13,330 nucleotides of DNA, from NCBI GenBank assembly GCA_003990745.1, contig RBNI01004873.1, forward strand, positions 1-13,330, written 5' to 3'. The position numbers were made by a program, and so were the translations under genes. The stretch is from Jimgerdemannia flammicorona (lineage: Eukaryota; Mucoromycota; Endogonomycetes; Endogonales; Endogonaceae). The notes under the pieces were generated by a model, which was given only the letters and a program-made list of their open reading frames with translations, searched no databases and was not told the origin of the DNA. This document shows, piece after piece, positions 1 to 8,445 of this stretch (positions within the stretch are counted from its first letter, which is position 1; every line of letters starts with the position of its first letter).

Positions 1-8
1 TTTTTTTT
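1..8 (-). repeat. A tail of LINE A (T run on plus strand)
   Basis: Eight T's at the window edge mark the 3' end of LINE A. The tail may continue to the left of the window, so its full length is unknown. Confidence 0.7.
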
Positions 9-440
9 ATATAGTCATAAGGACTTTCACTTTATTATCAAACTATCTATGATATACTAATACAAATAAACCCCTCACCCAATCCCACTCAGAAGCTCTC
101 TCTTTCTCTCACCATTTCTCCAAAACACTACCAATCCTCTTACCACCCCAATCCTCTCCCTACTTTTTCTACAGATTGTCTCTATCAGTTGCCTCTGATA
201 TCCCCCACTAGTACCTCTACCCCTCTACCACCCATTCAAAAGATCCATCATCAGCCACTCTTATCTAGTCACCCTTACTCCCACTATTAACTGCTGATTC
301 TCCTTAAATATATATGGCCAATATTCTGTAAGTCTGACCCAAATTACCAGCATCTATCCTAATATCTATTACTCATCTTCCAACCCTTCCACCAGTCTCC
401 TCTGGAGGTCACCCCACCTCTCTCTTGCCACTAACCCTGG
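9..440 (-). other. 3' end of LINE A: end of ORF2 and 3' UTR
   Basis: No independent gene is visible here. On the minus strand this is the last part of ORF2, whose stop I cannot place because the frame is full of stop codons, followed by the 3' untranslated tail. The plus strand is C/T rich. Parts align by eye with 9927-10290 of LINE C, for example the atagtca...ggacttt block next to the tail. Confidence 0.5.
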
Positions 441-3400
441 TGAGTGCATCTTTAACTACATCTCAATCACTTTCCAAAAGTCATTCATCACCTTATACTC
501 TCCTAATTAATATTCAGAAGTCTGTATCACTTCTTTCTCCTGTCTAATATTTAGATACTTTTTATACTCCTAAGTATCTTTTTCCACCAAGTAATCCATC
601 TGATAGTTCAACATTACATTATACTATAGAACTCTCTACTATACTACTCAGAACTTAGGGGGAATCAATCTTATTACCTACTTGCCCTATAGCTAAATGT
701 CATTCTAGTCTCATAATCTCCACTCTCTGCCATATCTCAGGCTACATATCTCTCCCATACTCCTGAAGGCACTCCATACTATCCTCTAAATAAAAATCAT
801 CTACTAGTACTCTACTTAATAGAAGGCAGTCTCATCTCTATATCTGGGGTCCCCATTTCTCCTCTCCTTCATCACTCTGCTATTGAAGACTAATATGGTA
901 AGCCCCATCAATCACTCCCCAACAGAATCCCCTATAGTACATCCTCTGACTCTCCTCCAAAGCCACCAGAGATAGAAGATCCCCAGTTGTACTCCAGGGA
1001 GAGAACTGGGCCTCCCACACCCTTGGTATGAGTAGAACTCACTCTCTGCTCCTCAACTCACTTGCTCACTTCAGCCATCATACTCTCAAATAATGAAGAT
1101 ACTGGGGAAAATTCACCAGACCCAAACCTCTCTGATCTACTGGCCAGATCAATACCTTCTAATCAATCTGACTCTGTTACTCTGCCTATATCCAGGTTTT
1201 GGCCATCTTCAATAATTGCTTAATCATCTATACCAGAAAGCCCAAGTGGTACCCCAAGTACTATAGCTTAGGTAGCCAGTATATATCACCCTCTCTATCA
1301 GAGATATATAAGACTATCTCACTCTAAGAGAGTGCTCTCTCACTCTGCCAACCATTGCTCTCACTATTTATAAGATAATAAGAAGCTATATACTGAAAGT
1401 AAATCCTCAGATAGTGAACAGCCTCTCTTGCAGAGATAATTATTCTGATCATGTCCCCACCTACTATCTCTCCTCTCAATACCAAAGTCTCACACTTATG
1501 CTAGTTGAGCTTAGTATCTAAGTATCTCTCATATTACTCTACTATACCTTTCAGTGCTGCAATATTCTCAGCTGATCCTAGCCTAATCACTATATCATTA
1601 GTGAAGGCCCCCACCTTCCAATTAACTCTCAGAATGTTTAACCCTCTCACCTTTTACCATATCCTATCCAAAAGAGATTCTAGAGACAATATATACAGGA
1701 TTAGTAACAGTGGATCTCTCTGCAGCACTCCTCTGCCCAGAGGAAATAAAACTCCCCTATATCTATTTATCATAATTACTGCTCAACTCTCTTCCAGCAG
1801 ACTGACCAAGGCTCACCAGACCCCAGAGGGGACCCCAATATATTTTAGCATCCCTTTCAACTATACTCACCAAACTCTGTCATAGGCCTTCTCTGTCTAA
1901 GAAAACCAGCTACCTATTCACTCCAGTAGTACAAGATCCCTCAATGATACTATATACTCAGGCTATTTTATATATCTCTGATTAGACATCACTCTATAAA
2001 TCCTCTCTGCTCAGCCCCCAGAACCTGCTGAGCCACTCCTTGCAGTCTAGCCACTAGTATCTTCATGACTAGTTTGCAATCCATATCCAGAAGCATGATC
2101 AGCCTTCAGTTTTTCCACTCCTCTCTCCTCTCCTTATTCTTAAATAGCAGAGCCACAAGACCTAAGCTCTGCCCCCCAATCCATACCCTTGAGCTAATCA
2201 CTTCATTACACATTGTTGTTATTTCCTTCAGAATCATCTCAACTTCTGCCATCTTCTTCTAAAAATCCTACTATAAGCTATCCTCCCCTGATACTGTCTC
2301 TAAACTCATTATTATCAGTACCTACTAAATCTCTTCTCCTTGAACAGCAGTACCAAGGTCATCTAAGTCTACTATCAGATCAGGGTACTATTCCTCCAAG
2401 TATCTATCAATATCCAGCACCCCTACTCCCCCATCCTCTTTACTCTACAATTGCTTCTACTATTTGCTCAACTAGTTCAGAGTCTCTGGTGTCTCAATAA
2501 CCAACTCTCAAGTCTCATCTAAAACCCCCTCCCACTGCTGCTGTACTCTTTTCACCTGTAGAAGCCATGACAAAAACTTAGTAGACCTCTCTTCCTCCTC
2601 TAATCTCTGCTACCATAACTAGACTACTATGTCTCTAACCTTTAGGTCCTCCTCTTACCTCAGCATATCCTTCAGCTCCTTCACCTCTAGTCTGATCTGC
2701 TGTATCCTCCAATCTTCCTTCTTACTATCATTCAATAGATCTGCCCAAGATATCAATAACCTTGCCAACCTCTGGAAGGCTCACCTCACTTTTTTCTTTC
2801 TCTGAGTATCCTGTATCCTTCCTACCTCCCTCCAGTACTGTTGCATCTCAGATTTCAATCTCTTCTAGCAATCTCCAATTTTCAGCCCCTCTACTCTCTA
2901 ATCAATTATCCTAGAGCTAATATCTACTATCCATATATCTCATAAAGAGGCCTTCTCTAGTAAAGAGATGTTCAGATATCAATGTTCAGACCCCTCCCCA
3001 CTTCTTCCAAAACACCCCCTTCCTAGAAGACCCCAGTGATCTGATCATAGACATCAAATGGTTTCTAAAGTTCTCCAGATATCAACTCTCCAGCATTCAG
3101 CAGTCAATATTCAGTCAATCCTCAAGCCCAGCCCTACTACTCAGTAGGTATAGACTCTACAATCCTCTCATCAAAGCCTCCCAGTATTCACTAATGAGCT
3201 CAGATGTTTGACTTCCTCCCAAGCTTCCATATCACTACTCCTATCCACTAACTCCCTTTCTCCATTAGTTCTGTCTATCTTTCTATTATATATTATATTA
3301 AAGTCCCCTCCTAGATAGTCAATCTCTATCTCCACCAATACTCTAAACTCTTGTAGTCCATAAATCTATTCCACTCTCTTCTCTCTTTCTGCTAGATAAT

Positions 3401-3716
3401 AATATAACCCAATCATTAAGGGCCTTCAGCCTGATCTCTTCCAAACTCTCTACACTATCCTGCTCTTCTAATATCCAATATCTCCAATGTCCTCCTTACT
3501 CTTCCTAATCAGAATACCTACATACCCATGCCAAATAGCCACACTACCCCATTCCTTCAGCTAGTCTAGAATATCTAAGTCTCTATCACACCTAACATCC
3601 TATAGTAGGAATAAATTTGCTTCCATCTTCTTTAGCTATTCAAAGATATTTCAATGTCTCACCACTTCTTATAGCCTATTGATATTCAAAGATAAGATTC
3701 TAGTTATATTATTCAT
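440..3716 (-). pseudogene. LINE A ORF2: endonuclease and reverse transcriptase, broken
   Basis: The start is taken at the ATG at 3716-3714, because the product begins MNNITRILSLNINRL, which matches the start of an AP-like endonuclease (the Asn of the LNING-type block). The VGILIR block follows. The SDH motif lies at 3044-3036 (SDHWGLLG) in the same frame as the ATG. RT block A (KAYDRVW) is at about 1890-1865, with a one-base slip just upstream near 1894-1897. Block B reads LQRDP (QRD at 1722-1714) instead of QGD. Block C reads FTND (1605-1594) instead of FADD. Near the C-terminus, YKKY at 566-555 stands where LINE C has CEEC, followed by the shared block NIRQE...LGEYKVMNDF. Dozens of in-frame stops, loss of a catalytic Asp and loss of the Cys pair make this a dead copy. 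Confidence 0.85.
1594..1605 (-). other. RT catalytic block C, mutated to FTND (LINE A)
   Basis: The minus strand reads AFTNDIVIRLGS, the position of the FADD catalytic box of non-LTR reverse transcriptases. The first of the two catalytic Asp is Asn, which is compatible with a G-to-A transition. Confidence 0.8.
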
Positions 3717-3728
3717 ATTGAATAATAT
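3706..3728. repeat. Perfect 10-bp inverted repeat over LINE A ORF2 start
   Basis: The arms atattattca (3706-3715) and tgaataatat (3719-3728) are exact reverse complements around a 3-base loop. The ORF2 ATG (3716-3714 on the minus strand) sits at the loop. It could fold in the transcript around the start codon, or be chance in an AT-rich spacer. Confidence 0.6.
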
Positions 3729-3769
3729 TATTTAAAGAATAGCTATCTACTCTATAGTTCTATACTCAC

Positions 3770-4785
3770 CATATCATCAGTAACATCTAGGTTACTCTCT
3801 ACCTCAAGCTCATCTGCCTCTCTCTGCTAAGCCTCCAATGTCTCTAAGATCTCCTGACAATCTGTATTATCCACAGCTTCCATCTCTGTCTAGTACTCCT
3901 TGCACATTACCTGCTACTTTGCCAGCACTTTCCTCATGCCCCATATATATATATAGAGTTCTGTCATTAGTAATTACCAGAAGTGCTGCCTCTCTATCAT
4001 CATCTACTTAATATACTTCAGTCTCTAGCAAAGCCATCATTATCTTATCCTAGAGTTTCTGTAGCACCTCCTTACTCTATAGAATTTCACCCCAGTGCTT
4101 CTCACTCAGTACCCAAAAGTTCTCCCCCTCTCAGCTCCTCAGCTACCACATTCTCAAGTGTTTTCTATAGCTATTTATCCTCATTCTCAGTCTCCACTAC
4201 TCTCTGGACCACCTTCTTCCCCTCTTCTACCTGTTCACCCTCTGCATTTCTTCTTGCTGACTTATTTGAATTCTCCTCTAGTATATCCTGTAGTTCATCA
4301 TCTCCTCTAGCCCTATCTGATACTCTATACTAAGGGCACTTTCTCTCTGCCATCTCTGCATCCTCTACAACAACACTCAGCCCTAAGCCTTCTCTCTCTC
4401 CTGAGGTCTCTTATGGCACTGTCTCCTTCTCCTCTGCCCAGGCACTCACCCTCAATCCAGCTTCTTCAGTTGTGGTCACTCTAGCCACCCCTTCTCTCAA
4501 CTTAGCCAATAGATCCTTCTGAATGTACCTCCCCTATATTCTCTCTCAGGCTATCTGATCTAGCTACACCCTCTTGCTATTCACTATCTCTACTATCATC
4601 TTGGTCTCAAACTTCTTTCAGGCCAATCTCCTCCTCTCTACAGCCCCAGCCAGATCCTCCAACACCTCCAATAAGTTCTCTTCTTTCTTCAGCATCTCTT
4701 CCACTCTTGAGACCCTGTACTTTACAGGTCTCTATTAGAGAACTGCTGGCCAGTCCCTCACTTTCCTATATTCTTCTTACTCACT
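3770..4785 (-). pseudogene. LINE A ORF1, degenerate charged protein
   Basis: This is the position of ORF1, upstream of the endonuclease ORF on the same strand. Read in the best minus frame it gives a Glu/Lys/Arg-rich protein, with stretches such as SRVEEMLKKEENLLEVLEDL (about 4715-4655) that look like an alpha-helical coiled coil. This fits the RNA-binding, self-associating ORF1 proteins of LINEs. I see no zinc knuckle and no RRM that I can defend. Stops (TAA, TAG, TGA) occur throughout and the frame shifts near 3980-3990. The plus-strand Ser/Pro/Leu-rich open frames at 3983-4333 are mirror images of this region. The assignment rests mainly on position and composition. Confidence 0.5.
3943..3955. 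repeat. Short (TA)n tract
   Basis: Alternating A/T of about 13 bases inside the degenerate ORF1 of LINE A. It is a simple microsatellite with no further meaning that I can see. Confidence 0.8.
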
Positions 4786-5101
4786 AGCTGCACTCTGATT
4801 GTAACAATTTCACAGTCATATTTAGTCTTAGTATATTTTCATGTCTTTTAGTTAGTCTTTTCTTATCATTTCTTGAACATTATACTATGTTCTGCCACCT
4901 TCTACTTGCTTAGAAACCTTCTCTCATTGCTCAGACACTACTAGAATATTCTTGTTTTTTCTTGACATCAAGTATCTTGTCTTAGCTAGTCATGGAACCT
5001 TTCAGAACATTGTAAAATAGTATTAGTCAGCTTTGTCAAGAACCTATTTCTTGGTATTTCTCTTTCTTTCCAAGATCCTTCCAGATCTTTCTTTCAGATC
5101 A

Positions 5102-5110
5102 TATATAAAT
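5102..5110 (+). promoter_or_regulatory. TATA-like box in the LTR
   Basis: tatataaat lies in the second half of the LTR, just upstream of the polyadenylation signal, where the U3/R border would be expected. It is likely the core promoter for the genomic transcript. Confidence 0.5.
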
Positions 5111-5128
5111 ATCCTTGTTCTCTATCTG

Positions 5129-5134
5129 AATAAA
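5129..5134 (+). terminator. Polyadenylation signal AATAAA in the LTR
   Basis: A canonical AATAAA lies 19 bases after the TATA-like box. In a complete element the 3' LTR copy would be the one used. Confidence 0.45.
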
Positions 5135-5266
5135 GCTCAGAATATTTTTCTCTTAGAAATTCTTTGAGAACTTTTGAATCTTTAAGTATCTCTTCAAGCT
5201 ACTTTAGGCCCACTAGAACTTTCAGATTTAGCCACTTCCTCTTAAAGAAACTAGAACCATTACACT

Positions 5267-5275
5267 TGGTAACAG
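5267..5275 (+). other. Primer-binding site
   Basis: tggtaacag starts two bases after the LTR end. It begins with TGG, complementary to a tRNA CCA end, as in primer-binding sites of LTR elements. I cannot say which tRNA it matches. Confidence 0.6.
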
Positions 5276-5354
5276 TAGTATTGTTATACCTTATCTTATT
5301 AAGAAACCTCACACAAATTCAGAAACCAGTCATAATTAGTCACATGAACCCAAA
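5276..5354 (+). other. 5' leader of the Gypsy element
   Basis: A short untranslated stretch between primer-binding site and gag start. It would be part of the packaged RNA. No specific motif was recognised. Confidence 0.4.
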
Positions 5355-6344
5355 ATGAGCTGCAAAGAGTCAGCCTACCAGCCAGACCTCTCTGCTATAG
5401 AAGAAGCAGGGGGACTGCAAGTCAGTATAGAGGATATGATCACTGCTATGGCCCACCAAATCTAAGAACTTTAAGCACAACTAGAACAGCAGAGAACAAG
5501 AACTACAAGTATATCATATTCTGCTATAGTACCAGTCAGTTTCAAGCCACTCAAGCCAGATATCTTTGATAGTTATTGAGGAGAACTATCTACAGATGTA
5601 TGAACCTTCCAGTTGGACCAATACTTCAAACTCACAAGAATGGAAGAAGATATGCAAGTCCAATTTGCTGCTACACTTCTTTGAGGAAATACAGTCATCT
5701 GGTGACACAATCATATTATGACTACATCTATACACTTGTATGTATGAATCAGAGACTGAGAAGCTTTCAAGAGAGCCCTTCATAAGTAGTTCAAGCCTAC
5801 TAATGCTACTAAGCTAGCCAGAGACAAGCTAGTGAACATCAAGTAACTTAAGTCTATACAAAGCTATAATGTACAATTCTTGTCAATTCTACTTGAGCTA
5901 TTAGCAATATCTAAGGATGAAAAGATAGACCACTATGTCTGAGATCTGAAGGGAAATACATGAGTCAAGGTTGAGCTAGAAGAGCTCAAAAATCTTGATG
6001 AAGTCATGAGAATTGCTAATAGATTTGATGTTATCACCTTTGGTAACTACTTCAAACCAGAATACCATAAGAAGAACAACTTCAAGAACCACCACAAAAA
6101 TCAATCAAGGATAGTTGGCCCAGCACTAATAGATTTGGACACTATGAACAAAAAGAACACTAAGCTTACCCCTGAAGAAATAGACTGTCTGAAGAAATCT
6201 GGAGCCTATTTCTTCTATTACCAAATAGGACAAATTGTAATCAAATATCTTAAGAAGACTAGCAAACCCTTAAGACCAGTTACTATGTTGTCCAAAGATA
6301 TATCTGCCAACCCCACTATTAGTCAACCTGAGCTCAAGATCAAG
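5355..6344 (+). pseudogene. gag: Gypsy gag (capsid and nucleocapsid), broken
   Basis: I place the start at the ATG at 5355, because the product MSCKESAYQPDLSAIEEA continues in one frame into the capsid and into the long open stretch from 6006. The capsid region reads FDSY.GELSTDV.TFQLDQYF (dots are stops) and later LDEVMRIANRFDVITFG, typical of fungal Gypsy gag. Stops at 5577 and 5601 and several later TGA codons sit where the family usually has Arg (CGA to TGA); a TAG before FKPTNATKLARDK probably replaced Gln. From 6006 the frame is open for 216 codons, through the nucleocapsid and into the dUTPase-like domain. The nucleocapsid has lost all its zinc ligands. The neighbour downstream is the dUTPase-like domain, in the same frame. 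Confidence 0.85.
6207..6248 (+). other. Relic gag zinc knuckle without Cys or His
   Basis: The residues YFFYYQIGQIVIKY have exact CX2CX4HX4C spacing, but the four ligand positions are Tyr, Tyr, Gln and Tyr. The preceding LTPEEIDCLKKSG is the usual lead-in to this knuckle in fungal Gypsy gag. Cys to Tyr is a single G-to-A change (C-to-T on the other strand, in CpA context if the codon was TGC). RNA binding through zinc would be abolished. Confidence 0.8.
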
Positions 6345-6745
6345 AAGCTTCACCTAAAGGCTCAGGCCCCTCAATATCAAACAGAAGAAGCCATTGGTCT
6401 TGACCTACACTCTGTTAAACAAGTTACCATTCTAGTCAAGGGCCAAACTCTGGTGCCTACTGGAATTACAATCCAATGTTCTGAAGAAAATTATACCAGA
6501 ATTGTACTGCAATTAGGTCTCAGTATTAAACATTATTTAGATGTAGGTGCTGAGTCATTGACCCAGACTTTCAAGGATAAGTTCAAGTTCTGCTTATCAA
6601 CCAGAAGGATCAAGACTATACAGTCAAGGAAGGAGACTGAGTTGTACAAATGATCCTGAAAAAAGTCAGTCAACTCAAGATTACAGAAGTCCAAGAACTC
6701 TCTGAAACTAAATGAGACCAAAAAGGTTTTAGCAGTACTGATCAA
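6345..6745 (+). pseudogene. dUTPase-like domain (trimeric dUTPase family), broken
   Basis: All five blocks of the trimeric dUTPase family can be placed in order over about 133 residues, the family's normal length. Block 1 is EEAIGLDLHSV (about 6384), followed by LVPTGITIQ, a conserved strand. Block 2 is RIVLQLGLSIKH (about 6498-6533), where the family has its PRSG signature; only the Gly remains. Block 3 is DVGA, then VIDPDFQG one frame over (6554 onward), including the catalytic Asp position. Block 4 is KEGD then a stop then VVQMI. Block 5 is DQKGFSSTD (6725-6742 for GFSSTD). One base is missing at 6552-6553 between blocks, moving the reading into the protease frame. The enzyme would turn dUTP into dUMP and limit uracil in the cDNA. 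It sits between gag and protease, as in betaretroviruses. It is inactive here. Confidence 0.85.
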
Positions 6746-6769
6746 GCAGCAAGTCTTAGTAAAAATTGA

Positions 6770-7220
6770 GCTCAAGTCATACTTATTTTCAAAGGCCTAG
6801 TTAAAGAAAAAAAAGTTCAAGTACTCATAGACAGTGGAGCTACAGGGAACTTCATCAATCAGAATCTCATCAAAAGCCTCAAGATTCTTACCAAGCCTAT
6901 ACCCAAGAACAATAGTATAGTCACTGTAGATAGTACTCTGTACCCCATCAAGTCAATTGCTACCAAACTACCCATCAAGATCCAGAAATATTAAGAATGA
7001 GTAGACTTTGAGATTGCACCACTAGGAGATTATGACCTGATTCTAGAAAAACTCTGATTTATTAAACACAACCCAGACATTGATTGAGGCAAGAATGAAG
7101 TCACCTTACTTCAAGATAGAGCCAATATCACTATTGAGACAGACAAGACCATGAGTAAGACCCAGATTGCAATACTGTCAGCTATATAGTACAAGAGAGT
7201 ACTCAAGAAGATAATGCATG
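6770..7220 (+). pseudogene. Gypsy aspartic protease, broken
   Basis: The active-site motif reads LIDSGATGNF, with DSGA at 6830-6841, in the same frame as the end of the dUTPase-like domain. A second conserved part, LGDYDLIL (about 7022-7045), matches the usual LGxxDxILG block but has lost its Gly. KHNPDID follows, typical of the protease-RT linker of fungal Gypsy elements. Stops at the KY.E.VDFE stretch (about 6990-7005) and in the linker break it. The enzyme would cut the gag-pol polyprotein. The catalytic Asp-Ser-Gly is intact. Confidence 0.8.
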
Positions 7221-8000
7221 TCTTTATTGTAATGGTCTATTCTAAGAAATAAGACAAGAGACTATCAGTCAATAAAAGTATTAAGTTACTGCTAGAAGAA
7301 TTCAAAGATATCTTTTCAGACAAGCTACCTGGTCTACTACCTATATGAGAAGTTAATCATAAAATCAAACTGATCCCAAGAGCTATACATGCACTCAATA
7401 AGCTTACTATCAAGAACTGCTATCTACTACCCTTGATTGATCAAATCTTTAATACATACTCTCAAGAATGCCAAGTACTCCACTAAGTTAGATCTCATAT
7501 CAGAATATCACTAGATTTGAATCAAGCCAGAAGATATTCCCAAGACTGTATTCATGACCTGCTTTGGACTCTACAAATTCTTGGTCTTAGTATTTGGTCT
7601 CACCAATATACTCATCATATTCCAGACCCTGATGAATAAGATATTCAAGGACTAACTATTTATTTTTCTATTGGTATATCTTGATAACATTCTGATCTTT
7701 AGTACAACTAAAGAAGAACACCTCAAATACATTCAAATAGTCCTGGAGATTCTGCAAAAATACAAGCTTTACACCAATCTCAAGAAGTGCAAATTCTTTA
7801 AGGAATAAGTCAAATATCTTAGTCACATTGTCTCTGTACAAGAAATTTAAGTAGACCCATACAAGATAGAAGTAATTGAAGAATAGTCTATTCCATCAAA
7901 CCTCACAAAACTCCAATCCTTCCTTAGTCTAGCTGACTACTACTGCTGCTTTATCAGAAACTTCTCTGGTATTGCCAAGCTACTGACCAACCTCATGAGA
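7221..8000 (+). pseudogene. Gypsy reverse transcriptase, broken and internally deleted
   Basis: The entry region is FKDIFSDKLPGLLPI...EVNHKIKLIP. It then jumps from AIHA straight to LNKLTIKNCY near 7393, so the stretch that normally holds the first RT block is missing, in frame. After LPLIDQIFN the reading shifts by one base near 7457-7460 and continues as LKNAKYSTKLDL, then [16 protein letters not shown] and the catalytic box YLDN at 7677-7688, where YLDD is expected. LKKCKFF and the connection LQSFLSLADYYCCFIRNFS follow. Stops replace Arg or Gln at several points. The first catalytic Asp (KLDL, about 7476-7487) is kept; the last is Asn. Confidence 0.88.
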
Positions 8001-8445
8001 AAGGCTCTGCACTCAGACCACTATACTCTACATCTGAGACCTCTTCTGTCAACAAGCTTTTCAAAAACTCAAGAACTGCCTGACTCATGCTTCAGTCCTA
8101 CATAATGCAGATCAAGGCCTAAAATTTATAGTTACTACTGATGCATTGAATTTTGCCATTAGAGTAGTCCTGTCACAAGATGATGGCAAAGAACACCATC
8201 CTATTGCTTTTGAGTCCTGCAAGTTAGCCCCAGCTGAACAAAAGCTAGTTACTTAGGAGAAGGAACTACTGGTAATAATACATACACTAGATTACTGGTG
8301 ATGCTATCTAGAAGGTATTGAGTTTAATATCATTACTGACTATCAATCTCTCAAATATATTAATACTCAATCTACTCTGTTATGCCTACAAGCCAAGTAG
8401 AGCCTCAAGCTTCAAACCTTCAATCTGATAATCATCTACAAGTCT
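8001..8445 (+). pseudogene. Gypsy RNase H domain, broken
   Basis: From about 8047 the reading is CQQAFQKLKNCLTHASVLHNA, after frame changes between about 8000 and 8047 that blur the link to the RT. IVTTDALNFAI gives the first catalytic Asp (codon 8140). EKELLVIIHTLDYW gives the Glu (8263) and NIITDYQSLKYI the next Asp (8338). These residues are kept, but stops at 8254 and in LDYW.CYLEG and QAK.SLKLQ interrupt the frame. The domain degrades the RNA strand during reverse transcription. Confidence 0.85.

Larger units (their letters stand above)
1..4799 (-). mobile_element. LINE A: degenerate non-LTR retrotransposon
   Basis: This is a long interspersed element read right to left. Its 3' end is the T run at the window start (an A tail on the minus strand), and the adjoining bases (atatagtc) resemble the 3' end of LINE C at 9927. 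On the minus strand I can read an ORF1, an AP-endonuclease domain with an SDH motif, RT blocks A, B and C, and a C-terminal block also found in LINE C. Stop codons are frequent and at least one frameshift lies inside the RT. The RT blocks (a LDxxKAYD-type block A, QGD-type block B, FADD-type block C) resemble the L1/Tx1-like side of the non-LTR tree rather than classical Tad, but I have not run a phylogeny. Its right end abuts the Gypsy LTR exactly, which suggests the Gypsy element landed in it. Confidence 0.85.
4800..5264 (+). repeat. 5' LTR of the Gypsy element
   Basis: The proposed LTR runs from TGTAACA at 4800 to ATTACA at 5264. It has the canonical TG...CA ends as a perfect TGTAA/TTACA terminal inverted repeat, is 465 bp long, and is followed two bases later by a primer-binding site. 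It holds a TATA-like box and a polyadenylation signal in the expected order. No second copy lies in the window, so the borders are inferred from these signals and not from an LTR pair. Confidence 0.75.

Noticed and set aside
1505..4333. Plus-strand Ser/Pro/Leu-rich open frames in LINE A (for example 1505-1885, 2065-2262, 2213-2500, 3983-4333)
   Set aside because: They are antisense to LINE ORF1 and ORF2. Their composition is that of a C/T-rich strand, and no family is recognisable.
5164..5358. Plus-strand open frame across the LTR end and leader
   Set aside because: It crosses the LTR border and primer-binding site and is out of frame with gag, so it is not a likely gene.
5586..5783. Open frames 5576-5785 (+) and 5786-5586 (-)
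   Set aside because: Both are out of frame with the gag reading, which gives recognisable capsid text here despite stops.
6533..6775. Minus-strand open frame over the dUTPase-like region
   Set aside because: Antisense shadow of the dUTPase end and protease start.
5577..8260. Alternative genetic code with TGA read as an amino acid
   Set aside because: TGA occurs at both Arg and Trp positions, and TAG and TAA interrupt the same frames. Mutation explains all of them.
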